Positions 13,072 to 18,462 of a stretch of DNA of 18,462 nucleotides are shown here, piece by piece (position 1 is the stretch's first letter; every line of letters begins with the position of its first letter). The stretch is from Oscillibacter sp. (lineage in GTDB: Bacteria; Bacillota; Clostridia; Oscillospirales; Oscillospiraceae). The stretch spans positions 1-18,462 of the forward strand of contig JAAWIL010000020.1 in assembly GCA_022796315.1 (NCBI GenBank), in the 5' to 3' direction. Position numbers and translations under genes: made by a program. The notes beneath the pieces were generated by a model that saw only the letters and a list, made by a program, of their open reading frames with translations, did not search any database and was not told the DNA's origin.

Positions 13072-14571
13072 ATGGATCAGCCGGCATTGCTGGAAATGCG
13101 AGGCATCACCAAGGAATTTCCCGGCGTCAAAGCGCTGGACGGCGTCAACCTCACCGTACGGCCCGGCACCGTCCACGCGCTGATGGGAGAGAACGGCGCG
13201 GGAAAGTCCACGCTGATGAAGTGCCTGTTCGGCATCTACGCCAAGGACAGCGGCACCATCACCCTGGAGGGCAAGGAGATCAGCTTCAAGAACTCCAAGG
13301 AGGCCCTGGAGAACGGCGTGGCTATGGTACACCAGGAGCTGAACCAGGCCCTGACCCGCAGCGTCACGGACAACCTGTGGCTGGGCCGCTACCCGAAGGT
13401 GGGCGGCATCATGGTCAGCGAGGGAACCATGCGCAAACGCACCAGGGAGATCTTTGAGGAGCTGGAGGTCCATGTGGACCCCAAGGCCATCATGTCCACC
13501 CTGCCTGTCTCCCAGCGGCAGATGGTGGAGATCGCCAAGGCCGTCAGCTACGACGCCAAAATCATCGTCTTTGACGAGCCCACCTCCTCTTTGACCGAGG
13601 TGGAGGTGGAGCACCTCTTCCGCATCATCAACATGCTGCGCAGCAAGGGCTGCGGCATCATCTACATCAGCCATAAGATGGAGGAGATCCTCCGGATCAG
13701 CGACGATGTGACCATCATGCGGGACGGCCAGTGGGTCGCCACCCGCCCCGCCAAGGAACTCACCATGGACGAGATCATCCGCCTCATGGTGGGCCGGGAG
13801 CTGACCAACCGCTTCCCCCCCAAGGACAACGTCCCCGGCGAGGTCATCCTGGAGGTGGAGCATCTCTCCGGCAAGTACACCCGGCTGAAGGACGCCTCCT
13901 TCCGGCTGCAAAAGGGCGAGATCCTGGGCATCGCGGGCCTGGACGGCTCCGGCCGCACGGAGGTGCTGGAGAACCTCTTCGGCGCCATGACCCGGGGCGG
14001 CGGCACCATCCGGCTCCACGGCCGGGAGATCCAGAACCGAACCCCCCGGGAGTCCATCAAAAACGGCTTCGCCCTGCTGACGGAGGAGCGCCGGGCCACC
14101 GGCATTTTCGGCATCCGGGACATCCTGGACAACACGGTGATCTCCAACCTGAAGAGCTACCTCGTGGGGGGCATCTGCCTCAGTGACAAGAAGATGCAGG
14201 AGGACACCGCCTGGTCCATTCAGGCCATGCGCATCAAGACCCCCAGCCAAAAGACCCAGATCCGCTCCCTCTCCGGCGGCAACCAGCAGAAGGTCATCAT
14301 CGGCCGCTGGCTGTTGACTAAGCCGGAGGTGCTGCTGCTGGATGAGCCCACCCGGGGCATTGACGTGGGCGCGAAATACGAGATCTACCAGCTGATCATC
14401 AACCTGGCCAAGGAGAACAAGGGCGTCATCATGGTCTCCTCGGAGATGCCGGAGCTGCTGGGCGTGTGCGACCGGATTCTGGTCATGTCCGGCGGCCAGC
14501 TGGCCGGCGAGGTAGACGCGAAGACCACCAGCCAGGAGGAGATCCTCACGCTGGCGGCGAAATATGTGTAA
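13072..14571 (+). CDS. mglA: Galactose/methyl-galactoside ABC transporter ATP-binding protein
   Basis: A 499-residue ATPase with two fused ABC domains, the energy subunit of the Mgl importer. The first domain has Walker A GENGAGKST (residues 39-47), the MglA-type signature LPVSQRQMVEIAKAV (near 144-158) and Walker B IIVFDEPTSSLTE (near 164-176). The second domain has a degenerate Walker A (GLDGSGRTE, lacking Lys), intact LSGGNQQKVIIGRWLL and Walker B LLLLDEPTRGIDVGAK, as is usual for this family. Similarity to E. coli MglA is high in both halves. AAAGGAGG (13056-13063) supports the start. It is 156 nt after mglB and 23 nt before mglC. Confidence 0.95.
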   Translation: MDQPALLEMRGITKEFPGVKALDGVNLTVRPGTVHALMGENGAGKSTLMKCLFGIYAKDSGTITLEGKEISFKNSKEALENGVAMVHQELNQALTRSVTDNLWLGRYPKVGGIMVSEGTMRKRTREIFEELEVHVDPKAIMSTLPVSQRQMVEIAKAVSYDAKIIVFDEPTSSLTEVEVEHLFRIINMLRSKGCGIIYISHKMEEILRISDDVTIMRDGQWVATRPAKELTMDEIIRLMVGRELTNRFPPKDNVPGEVILEVEHLSGKYTRLKDASFRLQKGEILGIAGLDGSGRTEVLENLFGAMTRGGGTIRLHGREIQNRTPRESIKNGFALLTEERRATGIFGIRDILDNTVISNLKSYLVGGICLSDKKMQEDTAWSIQAMRIKTPSQKTQIRSLSGGNQQKVIIGRWLLTKPEVLLLDEPTRGIDVGAKYEIYQLIINLAKENKGVIMVSSEMPELLGVCDRILVMSGGQLAGEVDAKTTSQEEILTLAAKYV

Positions 14572-14594
14572 TGACGGAGAGGAGCGAACACAAC

Positions 14595-15647
14595 ATGAGT
14601 AAGGAATCCAAAGCCCTGGAAAAGCAGGCCTGGACCAGCCAGCGGGTCCTGGATCTGATTTTGAACAACGCGCTGATTATCATCATGGCCGTCGCGGTGG
14701 TCTACATCGCCTTCAAGAATCCCAACTTCATCAAACCCGCGTCCCTCATCAACATCCTGTCCCAGACCTGCGCCTACCTGCCGGTGGCCCTGGGCGTGGG
14801 CGGGTGCATTGTGCTGACCGGCACGGACCTGTCCGCCGGCCGCATCGTGGGCCTGACGGCCTGCCTCTCCGCCTCCCTGCTCCAGGCCGTGGACGCCGCC
14901 TCCAAGATGTGGACCAGCATCACGCCGCCGCCGGTTCTCCTGGTGCTGGCGCTGGCCATGGTCCTGGGCGCGCTGATCGGGGCCTTCAACGGCTTCTTCG
15001 TGGCCAAGTTCAAGCTGCACCCCTTCATCGTCACCCTGGCCACCCAGCTGATCGTCTACACCGCCCTGCTGCTCTACGTCAAGGCCGGCAACAACAACGG
15101 CATGGCCATCTCCGGCCTGGACAAGTCCTACAGCGGCTTCATCACCGGCTCTCTGCCCTTTGCCAAGATCGCCGGCACCCCCATCCCCAACTATGTGTGG
15201 ATCGCGGTGGTATGCACCGCCCTCATGTGGTTCATCTGGAACAAGACCACCTTCGGCAAGAACATGTTCGCTCTGGGCGCCAACGAGGAAGCCGCCCGGG
15301 TCTCCGGCGTCAACGTCTTCGCCACCACCATCATGGTCTTTGCCCTGGCCGGCGCCATGTACGCCGTCACCGGCTTCATTGAGGGCGCCCGCGTGGCCTC
15401 CAACACCGCCAACACCGGCCTGAACTACGAGGCCGACGCCATCGCGGCCTGCGTCATCGGCGGCGTCAGCTTTGTGGGCGGCATCGGCAAGATCCGCGGC
15501 ATTGTGATCGGCGTGTTGATGCTGCGCCTGATCTTCGTGGGACTGAACATGGTCAACGTGCCCCAGGACCTCATCTACCTGGTCAAGGGCGCCATCATCC
15601 TGTTCGCCTGCGCTCTGGATATGAGAAAGTATCTGGTCAAGAAGTAA
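14595..15647 (+). CDS. mglC: Galactose/methyl-galactoside ABC transporter permease
   Basis: A 350-residue polytopic permease of the BPD_transp_2 family, the membrane channel of the Mgl importer. It has a charged N terminus (about 25 residues), then many hydrophobic helices, with GTDLSAGRIVGLTA near residues 75-88, FVAKFKLHPFIVTLATQ near 135-151, the cytoplasmic ALGANEEAARVSGVNV loop near 226-241, and IGGVSFVGGIGKIRG near 288-302. An in-frame ATG at 14571 overlaps the mglA stop but has no ribosome site; GAGAGGAG (14577-14584) lies 10 nt before the ATG at 14595, which was chosen. It is the last gene of the operon and is followed by a terminator. Confidence 0.93.
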   Translation: MSKESKALEKQAWTSQRVLDLILNNALIIIMAVAVVYIAFKNPNFIKPASLINILSQTCAYLPVALGVGGCIVLTGTDLSAGRIVGLTACLSASLLQAVDAASKMWTSITPPPVLLVLALAMVLGALIGAFNGFFVAKFKLHPFIVTLATQLIVYTALLLYVKAGNNNGMAISGLDKSYSGFITGSLPFAKIAGTPIPNYVWIAVVCTALMWFIWNKTTFGKNMFALGANEEAARVSGVNVFATTIMVFALAGAMYAVTGFIEGARVASNTANTGLNYEADAIAACVIGGVSFVGGIGKIRGIVIGVLMLRLIFVGLNMVNVPQDLIYLVKGAIILFACALDMRKYLVKK

Positions 15648-15688
15648 TGGAACCATCTGGCCCTCCCTCCTTGAGAGGCGGAGCTGGG

Positions 15689-15727
15689 AGAGGGTGCGTA
15701 CAGCCTGTGCGCGCCCTCTTGATTTTT
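15689..15727 (+). terminator. Intrinsic terminator after mglC
   Basis: AGAGGGTGCG (15689-15698) pairs with CGCGCCCTCT (15710-15719) through one G-U pair, and the stem extends inward (ACA/TGT). It is followed by TTGATTTTT. The hairpin base and tail also supply the -35 for the next gene. Confidence 0.8.
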
Positions 15728-15746
15728 AGAAAATTTGTGGCATACT
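15719..15746 (+). promoter_or_regulatory. Candidate promoter of the response regulator gene
   Basis: TTGATT (15719-15724), a 16-nt spacer and CATACT (15741-15746), with an extended -10 TGG upstream. The -35 starts on the last base of the mgl terminator stem. Moderate match. Confidence 0.5.
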
Positions 15747-15770
15747 GAAAGGAGATGAGGAGGCATGCAG

Positions 15771-17339
15771 ATGGAACTGTACCGGGTCCTGCTGGCGGAC
15801 GACGAGGAGGATATCCGGGTGGGAATCAGCCGGAAGATGGACTGGGAGGGTCTGGGCTTCACCCTGGTGGGCGAGGCCGCCAACGGCCAGGACGCCCTGG
15901 AGCTGGCGGAGTCCCTGCGGCCGGACGTGGTTCTTACGGACATCAAAATGCCCTTTCTGGACGGGCTGACTCTGTGCCGCCGCCTGACAGAGCTGCTGCC
16001 CGCCTCCAAGTTCGTGGTCTTCTCCGGCTTTGACGACTTTGAATACGCCAAGCAGGCCATCCAGATGAATGTATCCGAGTACATTCTCAAGCCCATCAAC
16101 GCCTCGGAGCTCACCGCCGTACTGCGAAAGCTCCGGGCGGAGCTGGACCGGGAGCGGACGGAGCGGCAGAACGTGGAGTCCCTCCGGCGCCAGTACGAGG
16201 AGAGCCTGCCGGTCCTGCGGGAACTGTTTTTCAGCCGCCTCCTGGACGGCCGGGTTCCGCCGGGGGAGGAGGCCGCCCAGGCCCTGCGCCTTGGCATCGA
16301 CCTCTCCGGCGGGACCTGGGCGGCGGCCCTGGCCCACATCGGTGGGGAGTGCCGGGACGCCATGGCCCCCCTGTCCGTTCTGCGGCTGCTGGAAGAGCAG
16401 CTGCCCCACTGCCGCGTCTTCCTCTACAACGACGCCGCAGCGCTGATCGCCCCCCTGGGGCAGAACTTCTCCATCTATGCCCTGATCCAGGCCCTGGACC
16501 GGGTCTGCTCCCTGGCGGAGTCCTACCTGGGGCTGACGCTGACCATCGGCGTGGGCGCCCCCTGCGGCCAGCCGGCGGGACTGGCCCGGTCCGCCGCCGG
16601 AGCCCGGTCCGCCCTGGACTACCGGGCCTTCGTGGGCCGGGGCCGGGCCATCTATATCGGCGATCTGGAGCCGGACAGCGGGGGCCGCCTGACCTTTGAC
16701 GAGGCCGGCGAGCGGGCCCTCTCCTCCGCCGTGATGCTGGGGACCGAGGCCGAGGTCCGGGCGGCGGCGGAGGCCTTGACGGAGAAGGTCCGCAGCGCCG
16801 CTCCCTCGCCGGGGCAGTACAACCTCTTCTTTTTGGAGGTGCTGACCTGCCTCCTGAAGCTGACCCGCCGGGCGGACCTCCCCTTGGAGGACGTGTTTGG
16901 CGAGCACTTCACCGGGGCCCTCCAGGCCACGGACTTCCCCTCTGTGGAGGCCATGGGCCAGTGGTGCCTGGAGCGGTGCCTGCGGATTCAGGCGCTGATT
17001 CACCGCCAGCGGACGGACTCCGCCGGGCGCACGGTGGAGCTGGCCAAGGACTTCATCCACCAGAACTATGGGGACAGCGGCCTCTCCGTGGAGCGCCTGT
17101 GCGCCTATCTCCACCTCAGCCCCGCCTACTTCTCCACCCTCTTCAAGCGGGAGACCGGCATGAGCTTCACCGCTTACGTCACCGTGGAGCGCATGGAGGC
17201 CGCCGCCGAGGCCCTGCGGAGCACGGAGGACAAGACCTACCTCATCGCCCGCCGCTGCGGGTATGAGGACCCCAACTACTTCAGCTATGTCTTCAAGCGG
17301 CACTTCGGCGTAACGCCCACCAAATTCCGCGCCGGATAG
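15771..17339 (+). CDS. YesN-type response regulator, receiver plus AraC output
   Basis: A 522-residue two-component regulator. The receiver domain (1-120) has the acidic pocket DDEED from residue 10, phospho-acceptor Asp57 in LTDIKMPFLDG, Ser85 and the conserved Lys107 in YILKP. A long middle region (about 125-410), starting with a charged helix, has no motif I can name. The last 100 residues are an AraC/XylS double helix-turn-helix (LSVERLCAYLHLSPAYFSTLFKRETG split with IARRCGYEDPNYFSYVFKRHFG). ATG at 15765 is also possible, but GAGGAGG (15757-15763) is spaced correctly (7 nt) only for 15771. Such proteins usually pair with a YesM-type sensor kinase and control sugar transport; none is beside it here. 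Control of mglBAC is plausible but unproven. Confidence 0.9.
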   Translation: MELYRVLLADDEEDIRVGISRKMDWEGLGFTLVGEAANGQDALELAESLRPDVVLTDIKMPFLDGLTLCRRLTELLPASKFVVFSGFDDFEYAKQAIQMNVSEYILKPINASELTAVLRKLRAELDRERTERQNVESLRRQYEESLPVLRELFFSRLLDGRVPPGEEAAQALRLGIDLSGGTWAAALAHIGGECRDAMAPLSVLRLLEEQLPHCRVFLYNDAAALIAPLGQNFSIYALIQALDRVCSLAESYLGLTLTIGVGAPCGQPAGLARSAAGARSALDYRAFVGRGRAIYIGDLEPDSGGRLTFDEAGERALSSAVMLGTEAEVRAAAEALTEKVRSAAPSPGQYNLFFLEVLTCLLKLTRRADLPLEDVFGEHFTGALQATDFPSVEAMGQWCLERCLRIQALIHRQRTDSAGRTVELAKDFIHQNYGDSGLSVERLCAYLHLSPAYFSTLFKRETGMSFTAYVTVERMEAAAEALRSTEDKTYLIARRCGYEDPNYFSYVFKRHFGVTPTKFRAG

Positions 17340-17468
17340 CGCCGCCTGAACCGGGGCCTGTTTGCATAAACCAAATACGCGGATTCTTGAGCAAGCCGGT
17401 ATGTAAGGTCTCATTCCATCGGAAAATCAGAATTTGGGCGGAACCTCCGTATTGCTTTTGCGTCTATA

Positions 17469-17478
17469 TAGATATCTA
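17469..17478. promoter_or_regulatory. Palindrome upstream of lipoprotein gene
   Basis: TAGATATCTA is a perfect 10-bp palindrome, 21 nt before the lipoprotein ATG, in an AT-rich stretch with TTGCTT (17452-17457) upstream. Spacing to a good -10 is not right, so the promoter is uncertain. The rest of 17340-17499 shows no gene and no clear terminator for the response regulator. Confidence 0.3.
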
Positions 17479-17499
17479 CGTTTAGGGAGGTCATATGTC

Positions 17500-18216
17500 A
17501 TGAAAAAACACTTGCTGCGAATTTTAACACTGAGTTTTCTTTTGACACTTTCCGCCTGCGGAACGTCCAGCTCAAACTCTATTTCTGACAGCCTGATTTC
17601 TGCTTCTATTGCTGATTCTGTAACTGAGGTTAAAATCACGCACATAGTCAGCGGCGCCGAATCGCAATGGGCCGCAGATCGTGATGAGTGGGAAGCTTTG
17701 AAAACCTGGATTTCAGGATTGAATGGCAGAATGGTTCAGTTTGAAACGGGGAACTCTCCCGGTGACGAGTCTGGCGGCGAAGTATACCGCTTTGACATGA
17801 TCGGTGCAGACCATCCGGGCTTTTCTTACGTCATCAACGGGCCGGACCGGTGCTATCTTCTGATGGATGGAACTTGGTATTCGGTTTCCAATCCCTCTAA
17901 TCCGCCCGTGACAGAACCTCAATGGGAGACACTGACCATTGAAACGGTTAAAGAGTTGGCGAAAAAGGGCGATGCCCTGTCATGGAGCGATTTTGAACCA
18001 TATCGCCATACAGACATCGGTTCCGGACTGTCTGTTTACTTCTATGATATCGACGAAACCTATTGCCTTGTGATTGGCGGCGGAGATACCCAAGACGCTC
18101 CCCTGTATATCCGGTTGGCCTTGAAACCATACGACCATGAGTTTTTAGATGAAACGGCATATATAGAACTGCGAACCGAACCGGTGGATGATTTTATAAA
18201 CAGGCAGCAGCCTTAG
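17500..18216 (+). CDS. Unknown lipoprotein, AT-richer than neighbours
   Basis: A 238-residue protein of unrecognised family. The signal peptide is clear: MKKH, a hydrophobic core and lipobox LSAC with Cys20, then a Ser-rich linker, so it is anchored outside the cell. The mature part is acidic, rich in Trp, Tyr and Asp, with WAADRDEWEALKTWISGL, DMIGADHPGFSYVINGPDR and SVYFYDIDETYCLVIGGGD segments, suggesting a compact beta-rich domain. The open frame extends to 17434, but GGGAGG (17485-17490) lies 9 nt before the ATG at 17500 and gives the signal peptide. Codons end in A or T far more often than in the genes to the left, which hints at separate origin. Its TAG stop lies inside the right repeat copy. 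Confidence 0.8.
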   Translation: MKKHLLRILTLSFLLTLSACGTSSSNSISDSLISASIADSVTEVKITHIVSGAESQWAADRDEWEALKTWISGLNGRMVQFETGNSPGDESGGEVYRFDMIGADHPGFSYVINGPDRCYLLMDGTWYSVSNPSNPPVTEPQWETLTIETVKELAKKGDALSWSDFEPYRHTDIGSGLSVYFYDIDETYCLVIGGGDTQDAPLYIRLALKPYDHEFLDETAYIELRTEPVDDFINRQQP

Positions 18217-18462
18217 AAGCTGTACCAATAGGCGCCGGCACGCATCTTGACGGAAAATTTTTCGTCTGGCTGCGTCAGAAACTCTTGAAATCCGTCAGAA
18301 TTCCTGCGGAAAATTTCCTTGTCCGGCGGAAAAAATCCTTGTCCATCCGACATTCCCCAGTTATGAATACAGGTTCTAAGAGCCTGTTTAATATCTCGAC
18401 GTGTATGGATTGGCGAGTGGATTTTTTGCCCTGCAAGGCAAAAATCCGCAGGCATCCTGACG
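18213..18462. repeat. Dispersed repeat, right copy, running off the window
   Basis: 18213-18235 is the reverse complement of 88-110; 18270-18308 repeats 1-39 directly with one mismatch. The segment 18293-18336 recurs inverted at 18421-18462 (CGTCAGRATKCCTGCGGA core), so this copy contains a large imperfect dyad whose right arm continues past the window. A small hairpin, ACAGGTTC-TAA-GAGCCTGT, lies at 18369-18387. No coding sequence is supported across 18217-18462. Confidence 0.75.

Noticed and set aside
11668..14250. 860-codon open frame on the minus strand opposite mglB and mglA
   Set aside because: It is antisense to two clearly identified genes, has low-complexity Gly/Val/His-rich translation typical of the complement of GC-rich codons, and has no family motif.
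15726..17414. 562-codon minus-strand frame opposite the response regulator
   Set aside because: The plus strand encodes unmistakable receiver and AraC domains; the antisense product is low complexity.
18213..18462. Transposase remnant or CRISPR repeat at the right end
   Set aside because: Repeat units are irregular and inverted, there are no evenly spaced spacers, and no transposase motif appears in any frame.

Overview
This window is ordinary chromosomal DNA from a GC-rich, anaerobic, gut-type Firmicute, most likely of the Oscillospiraceae/Ruminococcaceae group (inference). The grounds are strong AAGGAGG ribosome binding sites, TTGACA-17-TATAAT type promoters, lipobox-anchored binding proteins with Gly/Asp-rich linkers as in Gram-positives, a FeoB-associated Cys-rich peptide, and GC-rich third codon positions. 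The high GC creates long antisense shadow ORFs, which were left out. No tRNA, rRNA, CRISPR array, transposase, phage gene or origin was found.

Layout from left to right. (1) 1-110 is a fragment of a dispersed repeat, followed by a perfect bidirectional terminator. (2) 237-2714 is a ferrous iron uptake operon: feoA, feoB and a 42-residue Cys-rich membrane peptide. (3) 2805-3156 is a self-contained unit with its own promoter and terminator encoding a 75-residue protein whose second half is almost all Ile/Leu/Val. (4) 3191-8074 is a complete branched-chain-amino-acid-type ABC importer, livK-livH-livM-livG-livF. (5) 8381-9836 is a two-gene unit: a suppressor-of-fused (SUFU) domain protein and a PPC/DUF296 protein. 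(6) On the minus strand, 11491-9805 is a cysK-greA operon with a clear promoter and an inverted-repeat operator at the start site. (7) 11785-15647 is mglB-mglA-mglC, a galactose/methyl-galactoside-type ABC importer. (8) 15719-17339 is a YesN-type response regulator (receiver plus AraC output) with no kinase beside it. (9) 17500-18216 is an AT-richer gene for an unknown lipoprotein; its stop codon lies inside a second copy of the dispersed repeat, which runs to the end of the window.

Most genes serve nutrient capture at the membrane: iron(II), branched-chain amino acids and galactose-type sugars, plus cysteine synthesis. Each transport operon has the binding-protein gene first and a long, very stable hairpin before the next gene, which probably sets a high binding-protein to permease ratio.

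The observation most worth testing is that the Ile/Leu/Val-rich 75-codon ORF, followed by an intrinsic terminator, sits directly in front of the liv operon. That is the layout of a translational attenuator, although an independent small membrane protein is an equally serious reading. Other points are the repeat copies that bracket the 18-kb block, the cysK operator, and the repeated merging of terminator tails with the next promoter. No clearly new multi-gene system was recognised.
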